57,161 bases of DNA from Candidatus Poseidoniaceae archaeon (GTDB lineage: Archaea > Thermoplasmatota > Poseidoniia > Poseidoniales > Poseidoniaceae): the NCBI GenBank assembly GCA_938084455.1, contig CALKDX010000002.1:1-57161 (forward strand). Direction: 5' to 3'. Numbering within the stretch: position 1 is the first letter of the stretch; every line of letters begins with the position of its first letter. A model generated the notes under the pieces. The model did no database searches, was not told where the DNA came from, and worked only from the letters and a program-made list of their open reading frames with translations. This document shows, in pieces, positions 18,159 through 27,266 of the stretch. The translations under genes and the position numbers were made by a program.

Positions 18159-19001
18159 TCAGGCAAGTGTGCCATTTTGATAATCCGTCACCGCTTGATG
18201 AATTTCTTCACGGGTGTTCATGACAAATGGACCGTATCGTGCGATTGGCTCCCCGAGTTCAGGTCCCGCTAGAATCAAAAATTCTGCATCGCCATCTCGT
18301 GCTTCAAACAGCACCTCGTCGCCATCCGTCATCAGTGCCAACTGTCCGTCTTGAACTGCACGACCGTCCAAGTGAACCGTCCCGCCAAAAACGTAAATCA
18401 TCCCGTTGAGTCCTGATTTGATGGATTGAACGTGAGATGAACCATGATCCATTTTCATGTGGAGATAGGTGATTGGGATAACCGTGTCAATCACGGCTTT
18501 GACGCCCATAGTTTCTCCCGCTATGACGTTCGCCCACACACTGCCATCTTCGGACCGTACACTTGGAATGTCTTTGGCTGGAATGTCTTGGTACCGGGGT
18601 GCCATCATTTTGTCCTTCGCTGGAAGATTTACCCATATCTGGAACCCATGAGTGGTCCCACCTGTTTTGTAGAATTCCTCCTGAGGCAATTCCGAATGAA
18701 TAATACCGCGCCCAGCCGTCATCCACTGAACGTCTCCGGGATTCAAATCGCCTTTGTTACCCGCACTGTCACGATGTTGCATCGCACCTTGAAGCATGTA
18801 GGTGACCGTTTCAAACCCGCGGTGAGGGTGATCTGGTGCACCGATTGCTGAATATGGATCCCAATGAACTGGACCCATCTCATCAAGAAGCAGGAAGGGG
18901 CTCATCAGCGAGCCCATTGCAGCCGGGCGGCGGACAGGGAAGCCCCCTCCTTCGAGAACGGTGTGAGTTGGAACTGTAGTTTTCAGTGTTCTTCGCTTCA
19001 T
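18159..19001 (-). CDS. Pirin family protein (280 aa)
   Basis: A bicupin of the pirin family. The metal site is visible as 'PDHPHRGFETVTY' (two His), the later 'QHRDSAGNKG' region and 'GRGIIHSELP' (His plus Glu). The C-terminal cupin ends with 'LILAGPELGEPIARYGPFVMNT', a family hallmark. Characterised pirins act as quercetin 2,3-dioxygenases or redox-sensing iron proteins; which applies here is unknown. The start codon overlaps the stop of the FMN reductase gene by four bases, so the two are translationally coupled and a redox role is plausible. Confidence 0.9.
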   Translation of the reverse strand: MKRRTLKTTVPTHTVLEGGGFPVRRPAAMGSLMSPFLLLDEMGPVHWDPYSAIGAPDHPHRGFETVTYMLQGAMQHRDSAGNKGDLNPGDVQWMTAGRGIIHSELPQEEFYKTGGTTHGFQIWVNLPAKDKMMAPRYQDIPAKDIPSVRSEDGSVWANVIAGETMGVKAVIDTVIPITYLHMKMDHGSSHVQSIKSGLNGMIYVFGGTVHLDGRAVQDGQLALMTDGDEVLFEARDGDAEFLILAGPELGEPIARYGPFVMNTREEIHQAVTDYQNGTLA

Positions 19002-19495
19002 GCAATCACTCCTTCAACAAGTGCTTCAATGGTTTTGAGGTTGATGGGCTTGCTTGAATTGACGATCGCCACTCGACCCAGAACATTCGCTCCAAGGTGA
19101 GAAAATTGAATGCGCATCGAGGTCATCAAGTTGTGCCCTCCCCCACCACTGTGGGTGGCTAAGGCGACGAACTTCCCGTTGAAGTGTTCACGGAAGTCCT
19201 CAGTGCTTGTTGAAAGCCATGCTATGAAATTGTTCAGGACAGGCGGCATCGAACCATTGTACTCTGGAGCGCAAACTATGAGCCCCTTTGCGGCTTTGAT
19301 CTCGTTAGATGCAGTTTTGAAGCCTGGCATTTCAATCCCCTTTTCTTCTTGCTCCGTGGTGTACATTGGAAGGTCTAAATCACAAAGATGAAGCGTGCTG
19401 AATGGAATGCTTTTCGAAGCAAGTTGTTGCTCAAACGCCTTGGCAAGTGCTACGTTCTTTCCTGATGAGGCCACGAGGATGGTCACGCTGTCCAT
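18998..19495 (-). CDS. NADPH-dependent FMN reductase-like flavoprotein (165 aa)
   Basis: A flavodoxin-fold protein of the NADPH-dependent FMN/chromate/azo reductase group. The phosphate-binding loop lies near the N-terminus ('VASSGKNVALAKAF'), and the flavin-contacting 'CAPEYNGSMPPVLNNFIAWL' is diagnostic. Length is typical. It is first in a two-gene operon with pirin. The physiological acceptor (quinone, metal or free flavin) cannot be deduced. Confidence 0.88.
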   Translation of the reverse strand: MDSVTILVASSGKNVALAKAFEQQLASKSIPFSTLHLCDLDLPMYTTEQEEKGIEMPGFKTASNEIKAAKGLIVCAPEYNGSMPPVLNNFIAWLSTSTEDFREHFNGKFVALATHSGGGGHNLMTSMRIQFSHLGANVLGRVAIVNSSKPINLKTIEALVEGVIA

Positions 19496-19543
19496 GTTGC
19501 AACGAGTGACTGGTCCTTCTTCAACACAGGGGTATCAAATGAA

Positions 19544-22500
19544 CTACCATCTTATCCTGTATGCAATCAATAATCCGCCAAGAATGGTTGGCACAAGGGC
19601 CATGGCCAATAATCCAAGAATCAAGCTCTGTACCTCACCCTCATCGTCCATTGCTTGAGGTTCGATTTCATCGGATGCAGTTTCGTTGCATGTGGTGACA
19701 AAGGGGTTGCATTCGATGCCGCTTTCTTCCTCTTCTGGTGTATCGTAATCCAAATCTTCTGTCAGGTCCTGGCACCCGTCTGCATCTGAGTCGGTGACGT
19801 TGTAAGATTGCCAATCCAAGTCGCCTTTTTGACACGAATCATCCAGATCAGTGACGCCATCATTGTCGTCATCGAGATCTTCTGTGGCGTCGCGGCATCC
19901 ATCGCCATCGTAGTCGAGCACGGAATCTGAAATCCAGTCCAGTTCCCCTACTGGACAGTTATCGTACAAATCTTCAACCCCGTCGTTATCATCATCAATG
20001 TCTTCAGTCAGGTCCTGACATCCATCAGAGTCATGATCTGTTGTTAAGTTTGATTCCCAGTTTAATTCACCATCGAGGCAGAAATCAACTGAATCCAAGA
20101 CAAGATCGTTATCGTCATCAAGATCTTCGAGTTGATCTTGACATCCATCCGAATCAAAATCCGTTAGGGAATTAGAAAACCAACCCAAATCCCCTGTAGG
20201 GCATTCATCGGTTATGTCCAAAACAAGGTCATTGTCGTCGTCGAGGTCTTCACCAGAATCCTGACAACCATCGCTGTCATAATCTGTTATGGGTGATGCA
20301 AGCCAATCGACATCCCCTGCACGACATTGGTCCAAGAGGTCGAGGATTCCATCGTTATCATCATCTGGGTCTTCAAGAAGGTCCAAACACCCATCTGAGT
20401 CCTTATCCAAGGTCGGAGAGGGAACCCAACCAACTGTTCCAAGAGGACATGTATCTTCCTCATCGGGATATGAATCATTGTCATCGTCTAAATCTTCATC
20501 ATCATCTCTACAGCCATCGCCGTCATGATCTGTCGCTTTGGTTGAACTCCAATTCACTGCACCCTTGCAGTCGTCAAAAATATCTGCGACTTTGTCATTA
20601 TCATCATCCGAATCCTCTGTTGCGTCCAAGCAACCATCGCCATCATAATCCAAAGTTGGGGATGATGTCCAATTTAAGGTACCAGATTTGCAAGAGTCGT
20701 AATCGTTCAATACCCCGTCATTGTCCCAATCATCGTCTTCATACGTGTCATAGCAGCCATCTTGGTCGTAATCAATGCCAGGTGTGGGCTCGGAAATCCA
20801 ACCAACGATTCCCTTCGGGCATGAATCCGCTTCATCAAGGATACCATCGTTATCGTCATCAGCATCTTCAACATCATCTTTGCATCCATCGGCATCGTGG
20901 TCCGTTCCTGATTCGGAAAGCCAATCAAGAATCGTGAACGGGCATAAATCGTTTGAATCGAACACACCATCATTGTCATCATCGACATCTTCCCCGGTGT
21001 CTTGGCAGCCGTCTGAATCAAAGTCGGTCTCAGCAGTTGGAGTCCATCCCACATCCCCTCGAGGACATGAATCTGCACCGTCAAAAATTGAATCGTTATC
21101 ATCATCAGTATCTTCCCCATCATCCCAGCAACCGTCGGCATCATGGTCTGTTGAAGGGCTGCTGATCCAGCCTAAATCTCCATAGTGGCAGTCATCGGAA
21201 ACATCGGGAACTTCATCATTGTCATCATCAAGGTCCTCTTCCATCGAAAAGAATCCGTTGTTCCACATGTCGTCCATACAGCCATCGCTGTCGTGATCAC
21301 CGAAGTTCGCAGAGGACCAGTTCCAGTGTGTAAATCTGGGGCAGAGATCATCGCTGTCAAGGACCCTGTCGTTATCGTCATCGAGGTCCTCCCCGACATC
21401 TCGGCAGCCGTCACCATCCCAGTCCGTAATCAGATTTTGATCAGGGTCCACGAACACTGAAATCCATCCAACATCACCTGTCTGACACGCATCGAGGTTA
21501 TCTGGCACCCCATCGTTGTCGTCATCGTTGTCTTCCGACGCATCATTGCATCCATCCGCATCGTGATCAGTGGTCGCATTTGAAGTCCAACCTAAATCTC
21601 CCGGCATGCATTGATCATCCACGTCGAGGATGAGATCATTGTCATCATCGTTGTCTTCTGTTGCGTCTCTACAGCCATCCGAATCATAATCATTGGCCGG
21701 ATTCGAAACCCAACCAAGTTCACCGAGGCGGCAATCGTCGTTCACGTCTGCCACGCCATCGTTATCGTCGTCTAAATCCTCTTGCGAATCTTGACAACCA
21801 TCGCTATCATAATCTGTTGCGTTAGATGAAACCCAACCGATGTCTCCTCGCACGCAAACATCCTCATTGTCGATGACTCCATCGTTGTCATCATCGGGAT
21901 CTTCTGTGAGGTCTTGGCAACCGTCCGAGTCGTAGTCATTGGCAGGGGTTGGCGTCCAGTTCATTTCCCCCTTTGGGCAGTTGTCGTTAAGATCAATGAC
22001 GCCGTCGTTATCATCATCCGTGTCTTCTAACGCATCTTGACAACCATCGCTGTCATAGTCGGTTGTACTATTTGATGTCCAACCAATGTCACCAGGGGTG
22101 CAATCATCCACGTTGTCTAAGTAGCCATCGTTATCATCGTCAGGATCCTCAGTGGAATCTCTACAACCATCACGGTCATGATCATTCGCAGTGGTGGAAG
22201 TCCACCCAAGTTCTCCGTACTGACAACGCTCATTGTCTTCCGAGAGTGTCCAATTACCGTCTAACCCTGCATCTGGAATGCCATCGTCGTCATCGTCAGA
22301 GTCGCATGGGTTCCCTGCGCCATCTGAATCATAATCCTCTTGTCCACTGTTGGAGTGATTGGGACAATTGTCGCTCGAATCTGAGACGCCATCATTGTCG
22401 TCATCTGCGTCTTCTGTGGAATCATTACAACCGTCGCCATCCCGGTCCGTGGCCCAGCTTACCGTCCATCCTAACGACCCTGTTGGGCACTCATCAGGAG

Positions 22501-24871
22501 CAATGTAGCGCCAACCATTGCTCCAACTGATGGCATAGCCGTTGTCACATGTACTTGCTGACTTCACTTGAGACCCTCCATAACTTGAGTTGCCACCTGT
22601 GTCGCACAAGTTATCGTTATCGTCATCCAGGTCTTCTCCAGCATCCCTGCAACCATCGCTATCGTGATCGGTGGAAGTGGATGGAGTCCAGCCCATGTCG
22701 CCCCTTGGGCAATCATCGAGGGTGTCAGCAATGCCGTCTTCATCATCGTCCAAATCTTCATTTGAGTAATCTTTGCAGCCATCGCCATCACGGTCTGTAA
22801 CTGAACTTGAAACCCAATTCAATTCGCCGATTTGGCAGTCGTCGACGTTGTCGTTTACGCCATCATTATCGTCATCTGAGTCTTCGACTGTGTCGAGACA
22901 ACCATCGGAATCGTAATCGTTGGAAGAACTGGAGGTCCAAGGTTGGTTGCCTTGGGCACATAGATCATCAACATCATCGACGCCATCGTTGTCATCATCA
23001 GGGTCGCAGACATCGCCAAGAGCGTCGAAGTCGTAGTTGCTTTGATCAGAATTTGAATCGAGTGGGCAATTGTCGCTGCTGTCAGCGTCCCCATCGTTAT
23101 CGTCATCGGAATCCTCAGATGTATCTTCACAGCCATCCCCATCGTTATCTGTAGCGGGTGTCGAGGTCCAGCCAAGCAAACCCTTCTCACACAGGTCAGA
23201 AGTATCGGCAACACCGTCATTGTCATCATCCGTGTCTTCACCTGCATCCCGGCAACCATCGCTGTCATGGTCGGTTGATGACGATGGCGTCCAGCCAACG
23301 TCCCCCGTTGGGCATTGATCGCTTCCGTCAGCGATTCCATCATTGTCGTCGTCTCCGTCTTCACCGCTGTCTTGACAACCATCGCCGTCGTTGTCTGTTG
23401 CCCCAGACGAGACCCAGTTGAGGTCGCCGTCAGGGCAGTCATCTGAACCATCAAGGATACCGTCGTTGTCTCGATCATCGTCCTCGCTGCCATCTTGGCA
23501 ACCATCGCTATCGTAGTCATTGGTAGGCGTTGAAGTCCATCCAAGGTCGCCCGTTGGACAGTTGTCATTGCTATCGACGACACCATCGTTGTCGTCGTCA
23601 GTGTCTTCTCCGCTGTCTTGGCAACCGTCAGAATCGTAATCGGTGCCGAGCGAAGGTGACCACCCCACATCACCGGTTGGGCAGTTGTCGCTACCGTCGG
23701 AGATGCCATCGTTATCGTCATCCGTGTCTTCTGGAGAAGCGTCTTCACATCCATCACCGTCGTTATCAGTTCCTGGTGTTGAAGTCCAACCAAGATTCCC
23801 TGTGGGGCAATCATCGACAGAATCCTCGACATCATCGTTGTCATCATCATTGTCTTCATTGCTGTCTTGGCAACCGTCAGAATCGTAATCGGTGCCGAGC
23901 GAAGGTGACCACCCCATATCGCCTGTTTGGCAATCGTCCGTGGAGTCGAGGACACTGTCGTTATCATCATCCGTGTCTTCAGCAGCATCTTGACAACCAT
24001 CGGTGTCGTAGTCAGTGCCCCCATTTGAGACCCAGCCTGTGTCTCCAGGGGTGCAATCATCGTCGCCGTCATCGACGCCGTCGTTATCGTCGTCGGTGTC
24101 CTCAACAGCATCTTGACATCCATCATTATCATAATCTGTGGCAGCGGAAGAAACCCAATTCAAATCACCAGTCGGGCAATCATCAAAAGGATCCGGACGG
24201 GTGTCGTTATCGTCATCGATGTCTTCTGTAGCGGAATCTAAACATCCATCGGAATCGTAGTCGGTCGTTGAGGAAGGAGTCCAGCCAACCTCACCGGTAG
24301 GACAATCATCTGAACCATCAGGGATAGAATCATTGTCGTCATCTGAGTCTTCGGGAGTGTTGTCCCTGCACCCATCACCATCGTGGTCGGTCGAAGTTGA
24401 AGAAGTCCAACCAAGAACTCCTTTAGCGCATGTGTCATCATTATCCAAGACGCCATCATTGTCATCATCATCGTCCTCATCGGAATCACGGCACCCATCA
24501 GAATCGTGATCGGTAACAGACGTTGAATTCCAACCTGTAACGCCGTTGGGACATGCATCGTCTCCGTCAGAGACATTGTCGCCATCAGAATCGCTTCTAG
24601 CCCCGGTTTCGAGAAGGGCGAATGGGTCTTCTAACTCGAGGGATGCTGGTTGGAGTGCGACGGAAACAGAACTGAAAATAAACAAGGCCAGGGTGGCAAA
24701 AACGGCTAACTTTTTGCGCGTCGCCTCCCCATCCATGAAGAAAGGTGGGAGAGTGGTCTTTTTATCCTTCCGTCCATCCATGGAATCACCATATTCTCTA
24801 TCTGTTCTTTTGTCTCTGCTTCCACTTAGATGTATTGACAGGGTCGTCAACTCGGACGCAAAGAACTTCAT
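19544..24871 (-). CDS. Giant acidic thrombospondin-3-like repeat surface protein (up to 1775 aa)
   Basis: Almost the whole protein is an array of about 37 units of roughly 41 residues. Each unit has two calcium-type loops (DDDNDGVxD and DYDSDGCQD), two Cys, a Gly/Asn-Trp pair in the middle and an Asp-Glu-Asp end. The C-terminus has one membrane helix ('LILGLLAMALVPTILGGLLIAY') and a short basic end, so the array is outside the cell. The frame begins at 24871, but the signal peptide ('KKLAVFATLALFIFSSVSVAL') starts after residue 50, so initiation at Met31 (24781) or Met46 (24736) is more likely. TSP3-type repeats bind Ca2+. Stiffening, adhesion or ion storage on the envelope is inferred. Two units are interrupted by insertions near residues 740-790 and 830-870. 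Confidence 0.87.
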   Translation of the reverse strand: MKFFASELTTLSIHLSGSRDKRTDREYGDSMDGRKDKKTTLPPFFMDGEATRKKLAVFATLALFIFSSVSVALQPASLELEDPFALLETGARSDSDGDNVSDGDDACPNGVTGWNSTSVTDHDSDGCRDSDEDDDDDNDGVLDNDDTCAKGVLGWTSSTSTDHDGDGCRDNTPEDSDDDNDSIPDGSDDCPTGEVGWTPSSTTDYDSDGCLDSATEDIDDDNDTRPDPFDDCPTGDLNWVSSAATDYDNDGCQDAVEDTDDDNDGVDDGDDDCTPGDTGWVSNGGTDYDTDGCQDAAEDTDDDNDSVLDSTDDCQTGDMGWSPSLGTDYDSDGCQDSNEDNDDDNDDVEDSVDDCPTGNLGWTSTPGTDNDGDGCEDASPEDTDDDNDGISDGSDNCPTGDVGWSPSLGTDYDSDGCQDSGEDTDDDNDGVVDSNDNCPTGDLGWTSTPTNDYDSDGCQDGSEDDDRDNDGILDGSDDCPDGDLNWVSSGATDNDGDGCQDSGEDGDDDNDGIADGSDQCPTGDVGWTPSSSTDHDSDGCRDAGEDTDDDNDGVADTSDLCEKGLLGWTSTPATDNDGDGCEDTSEDSDDDNDGDADSSDNCPLDSNSDQSNYDFDALGDVCDPDDDNDGVDDVDDLCAQGNQPWTSSSSNDYDSDGCLDTVEDSDDDNDGVNDNVDDCQIGELNWVSSSVTDRDGDGCKDYSNEDLDDDEDGIADTLDDCPRGDMGWTPSTSTDHDSDGCRDAGEDLDDDNDNLCDTGGNSSYGGSQVKSASTCDNGYAISWSNGWRYIAPDECPTGSLGWTVSWATDRDGDGCNDSTEDADDDNDGVSDSSDNCPNHSNSGQEDYDSDGAGNPCDSDDDDDGIPDAGLDGNWTLSEDNERCQYGELGWTSTTANDHDRDGCRDSTEDPDDDNDGYLDNVDDCTPGDIGWTSNSTTDYDSDGCQDALEDTDDDNDGVIDLNDNCPKGEMNWTPTPANDYDSDGCQDLTEDPDDDNDGVIDNEDVCVRGDIGWVSSNATDYDSDGCQDSQEDLDDDNDGVADVNDDCRLGELGWVSNPANDYDSDGCRDATEDNDDDNDLILDVDDQCMPGDLGWTSNATTDHDADGCNDASEDNDDDNDGVPDNLDACQTGDVGWISVFVDPDQNLITDWDGDGCRDVGEDLDDDNDRVLDSDDLCPRFTHWNWSSANFGDHDSDGCMDDMWNNGFFSMEEDLDDDNDEVPDVSDDCHYGDLGWISSPSTDHDADGCWDDGEDTDDDNDSIFDGADSCPRGDVGWTPTAETDFDSDGCQDTGEDVDDDNDGVFDSNDLCPFTILDWLSESGTDHDADGCKDDVEDADDDNDGILDEADSCPKGIVGWISEPTPGIDYDQDGCYDTYEDDDWDNDGVLNDYDSCKSGTLNWTSSPTLDYDGDGCLDATEDSDDDNDKVADIFDDCKGAVNWSSTKATDHDGDGCRDDDEDLDDDNDSYPDEEDTCPLGTVGWVPSPTLDKDSDGCLDLLEDPDDDNDGILDLLDQCRAGDVDWLASPITDYDSDGCQDSGEDLDDDNDLVLDITDECPTGDLGWFSNSLTDFDSDGCQDQLEDLDDDNDLVLDSVDFCLDGELNWESNLTTDHDSDGCQDLTEDIDDDNDGVEDLYDNCPVGELDWISDSVLDYDGDGCRDATEDLDDDNDGVTDLDDSCQKGDLDWQSYNVTDSDADGCQDLTEDLDYDTPEEEESGIECNPFVTTCNETASDEIEPQAMDDEGEVQSLILGLLAMALVPTILGGLLIAYRIRW
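19750..24597 (-). repeat. Tandem array of about 37 units (mostly 120-130 bp) encoding TSP3-like repeats
   Basis: The units keep reading frame and the pattern GAYGAYGAYAAYGAY...TGY...GGNTGG...GAYGGNTGY on the minus strand. Most units have diverged, but some are nearly identical. A perfect 56-base copy lies at 23612-23667 and again at 23861-23916, exactly 249 bases (83 codons, two units) apart, showing in-frame duplication. The period equals a protein repeat rather than a CRISPR spacing. Confidence 0.9.
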
Positions 24872-24894
24872 GCCATAAACACCGACGAAGTGTT

Positions 24895-25326
24895 ATGCGA
24901 GGGGTGCGGTTTTTTGGCAATCCCGACTTGAACCTTGATTGGCTGCAAAACGAGGGTTGGACCATCCTCAAGGATGGCCGAGGCGGGAGTCGAGTCCTCA
25001 TCTGCACCTTTGACAATCAAGCCAAAGATCCACTCGAACGCCTTGGAGGGACCATTGCCCCGATGTGCAAAGCGATGAATCATGTTGAACAGGGATCAGT
25101 GGACCGCGTTGTTTTGGTCACTGACGGAGCCGGTTACGCTGGGACACGTCGTGTGGCCCAATCTCCGACCAGTGCCACGTTCATTGATGAACACGGCATG
25201 GGGAGTCTCACCTCAGAGATTCTCACCAGCATTGCATCCAAAGCTGGCGTAAACGTGAGCATTATTCGAGGCATCCCTGAGCGCGAAGAAACGGTACGCA
25301 AAGCCATCATTGAGGCACTGAAATAA
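24895..25326 (+). CDS. Conserved-looking protein of unknown function (143 aa)
   Basis: I do not recognise the family. The sequence alternates short beta strands and helices ('RVLICTFDN', 'VDRVVLVTDGAGYAG', 'GVNVSIIRGIPERE'), suggesting a compact alpha/beta fold. It has no signal peptide or membrane segment and only two Cys. The frame extends upstream to 24745, but that part overlaps the start of the divergent giant repeat gene in another frame, so I place the start at the ATG at 24895. A glutaredoxin gene follows 40 bases downstream on the same strand and may be co-transcribed. Confidence 0.7.
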   Translation: MRGVRFFGNPDLNLDWLQNEGWTILKDGRGGSRVLICTFDNQAKDPLERLGGTIAPMCKAMNHVEQGSVDRVVLVTDGAGYAGTRRVAQSPTSATFIDEHGMGSLTSEILTSIASKAGVNVSIIRGIPEREETVRKAIIEALK

Positions 25327-25366
25327 CCTCAAGGTGTTCAAGTAGGTGCTACGCCCCCCCGGAATC

Positions 25367-25651
25367 ATGAGCGAAGAATCTGTCCTCAATGATGCGGCAA
25401 ACGCAGGTACACAATTTCTCTTGTACACGGGTAATTTCTGTGGTTATTGCACTGCAGCAAAGCGGTTGCTGGACGGAAAAGGCTTGACCTATACAGAGTT
25501 GAATTTCGACGCTGGAGATGCACAAAGAAGCGAAGTTGTTGCGGCGACTGGGCACCGAACGGTTCCCGTTGTGCTTGATATTCGAAAGGAACAACCGATG
25601 TTTATCGGTGGATTTACAGAACTACAATCCTACTTGTCCAAGGGCAACTAA
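25367..25651 (+). CDS. Glutaredoxin-like thiol-disulfide oxidoreductase (94 aa)
   Basis: A thioredoxin-fold protein with the redox motif CGYC at residues 25-28, the cis-proline loop 'HRTVPVVL' and a C-terminal 'FIGGFTELQSYL', which is the glutathione/thiol-binding Gly-Gly of glutaredoxins. The Met at 25367 gives the normal family length; the frame extends seven codons further upstream. It reduces disulfides or mixed thiols in the cytosol. Most archaea lack glutathione, so its partner is probably another thiol or a thioredoxin reductase. The last 30 bases overlap the end of the convergent hydrolase gene. Confidence 0.88.
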   Translation: MSEESVLNDAANAGTQFLLYTGNFCGYCTAAKRLLDGKGLTYTELNFDAGDAQRSEVVAATGHRTVPVVLDIRKEQPMFIGGFTELQSYLSKGN

Positions 25652-26236
25652 CCATTCTTTGAGAGCATCGTGGTGCTCCATCGGAATCATGTGACCCTTG
25701 GGGTGCTCTATGAGTTCAAGCGCCCACCCGGCGGCCTCGAAGGTGTGTGCGACCGCCCATCCGTCCTGAATCGAAACTCGGACGTCGCGTTCCCCATGCA
25801 TCCAGAAAAGATGTTTCGGGCCGAGTTCTGCTAAACGAAGGCCAAGTTCCATGCCCCGTACCAGCCGCGTTCCAATGGCGATCACGCCAATGATTCGGTC
25901 CGCCATGGGCAGTTGGAGCATTTCTTGGGCCATCGCCCCACCTTGGGAGAAACCACCCACGACGAGAGGACCCATTGGTGCGTGTTCAGCAATCAATTGC
26001 TCGAGTTGAGACAGGCTTGAATCCACATCGATTAGTTCCCGCCTCGAGAGGTTCATGCGCCGAGTTGCGTCTGCGTCTTCATCCTCATAGCGCCACCAAG
26101 TTCGACCTCGGCGTGGGTGCATGTACCTCGCTTCTGGAACAATTAACGTCCAACCTTCAGGGAGGATTTTTTCGGCAAAGGGTCGCATCATTGCAGCATT
26201 GCCAGTCATGCCATGCATCATCACTAATGTCGGCAT
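25622..26236 (-). CDS. Alpha/beta hydrolase, phospholipase/carboxylesterase type (204 aa)
   Basis: A serine hydrolase fold. The nucleophile elbow is GFSQGG (Ser97), the acid is Asp151 in 'GERDVRVS' and the base His182 in 'PKGHMIPME'. The oxyanion region 'MMHGMTGNA' lies near the N-terminus. Length and motif order match the carboxylesterase/lysophospholipase group (YpfH/Est family). The frame is open to 26311, but that overlaps the lipoprotein gene, so the Met at 26236 (10 bases after that gene's stop) is preferred. The substrate is unknown. It is probably co-transcribed with the lipoprotein upstream. Confidence 0.85.
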   Translation of the reverse strand: MPTLVMMHGMTGNAAMMRPFAEKILPEGWTLIVPEARYMHPRRGRTWWRYEDEDADATRRMNLSRRELIDVDSSLSQLEQLIAEHAPMGPLVVGGFSQGGAMAQEMLQLPMADRIIGVIAIGTRLVRGMELGLRLAELGPKHLFWMHGERDVRVSIQDGWAVAHTFEAAGWALELIEHPKGHMIPMEHHDALKEWLVALGQVGL

Positions 26237-26246
26237 AGCAACGGCC

Positions 26247-27218
26247 TCAAAGCGAATATTGGAAAACCTGAGCACCTGCAACACGCAAATGGACAAATGA
26301 GTCCGGCCCACGAACGGTTACGGTAAGTGAATACTCGCCGGTGTTGGAAGGAATGGTGCCAATGGCACCTTTTTCAGTTGCTCCTGAACCCCATGCGCGA
26401 GTCAGTGGGGAAGCGCCTGCATGGTCCTTCATCGACAAGGATCCAGAAGAGCCTCCAGTCGAAGCGATTTCCACGTCAAGGTACCACACAAGTGTGTCCC
26501 AATCACCATCATTTGGGTGGCCTTCATCGACAAATGTGTCATAGATTTCTTGGTCATTTTCCTCATACAAACTGTCGAGTAGGTCCCTTGCACGGTAGAA
26601 ATAGACATCACCGGAATAGCCGCTTCGTGCGACATTGAGGTCCATACGCAATTGGCGCACATCATCTGCGTCGATCCAAACGAAGGATTCCATGAAGCCT
26701 TTCGAGCCGCTGAACGTATATCGCAATTCATGCCCTTCAGCAGAAACAGCTGTGACACGAGCGTTCCCATTGGTGATTGAATCTGTGGTTGCTGTCCACT
26801 CTTGCCCAAGTAAGGTGAACGACCATGTGTCACCAATCGTCCATGGGAAAGAAAACACTGACTGTGGTTCTCCGTTTTCATACACCGACAGACCATCAAT
26901 CGTAACTCGACCTAAAAACGGATTGTGATTGATCACAGCATGGCGTTGTGCCTCTCGTTCAGATGAGATTCCTAATTGATACAGGCCCTCTGACTCATCG
27001 ATTTCAGCAACCACCAAACGAGCACTGTCCTCGCCAAATTGCGGGGTGATGAAGGTGTAAAGCCACTGGTCGCCAACCTCCCACTCTGGTAGAAGTTTCT
27101 GCGCTTCAGTCGTTGTGTCTGGAGAAGAGCCTTCTGTCGCACCACCAGTGCAGCCTGCAAGCGTGGTTGAACACACAAACAGAAGCACAAGCGTAAGTGC
27201 ACGGGTCTGTCCCTTCAT
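26247..27218 (-). CDS. Secreted lipoprotein of unknown function (323 aa)
   Basis: Starting at the Met at 27218, a short basic N-terminus and hydrophobic core end in a lipobox 'TTLAGC' with Cys23 as lipidation site, followed by a Gly/Thr/Ser-rich linker. The mature part is beta-rich with Trp in 'EWEVGDQWLYTF' and 'PWTIGDTWSFTL'. This twin pattern is seen in archaeal extracellular lipoproteins of unknown role. The last 80 residues look like a separate beta-sandwich ('GEYSLTVTVRGPDSFVHLRV'). The frame also permits a start five codons earlier (27233). The pyrophosphatase gene ends 33 bases upstream on the same strand. Confidence 0.8.
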   Translation of the reverse strand: MKGQTRALTLVLLFVCSTTLAGCTGGATEGSSPDTTTEAQKLLPEWEVGDQWLYTFITPQFGEDSARLVVAEIDESEGLYQLGISSEREAQRHAVINHNPFLGRVTIDGLSVYENGEPQSVFSFPWTIGDTWSFTLLGQEWTATTDSITNGNARVTAVSAEGHELRYTFSGSKGFMESFVWIDADDVRQLRMDLNVARSGYSGDVYFYRARDLLDSLYEENDQEIYDTFVDEGHPNDGDWDTLVWYLDVEIASTGGSSGSLSMKDHAGASPLTRAWGSGATEKGAIGTIPSNTGEYSLTVTVRGPDSFVHLRVAGAQVFQYSL

Positions 27219-27266
27219 GGTATGTCCTACCATGAGGCCTTCATGAGCCTAACGCTCTAACGCGCC

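Noticed and set aside
17984-18175. 63-codon minus-strand reading frame
   Set aside because: It lies across the tRNA-Glu gene; its Arg/Thr-Arg-Val-Gly pattern is the usual false protein read from the antisense of a tRNA T arm.
22855-24132. 425-codon Met/Thr-rich minus-strand frame
   Set aside because: It is the shifted reading of the Asp-rich repeats (GATGAC read as Met/Thr/Met codons). The true frame has a signal peptide and a membrane anchor.
20293-24231. Long His/Arg/Ser-rich plus-strand frames opposite the repeat gene
   Set aside because: They are antisense readings of Asp/Asn codons, periodic like the repeats, without signal, start site or sensible composition.
19750-24597. Possible CRISPR array
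   Set aside because: The period is about 123-130 bases, always in frame, with coding conservation; there are no short identical repeats with unique spacers and no cas genes nearby.
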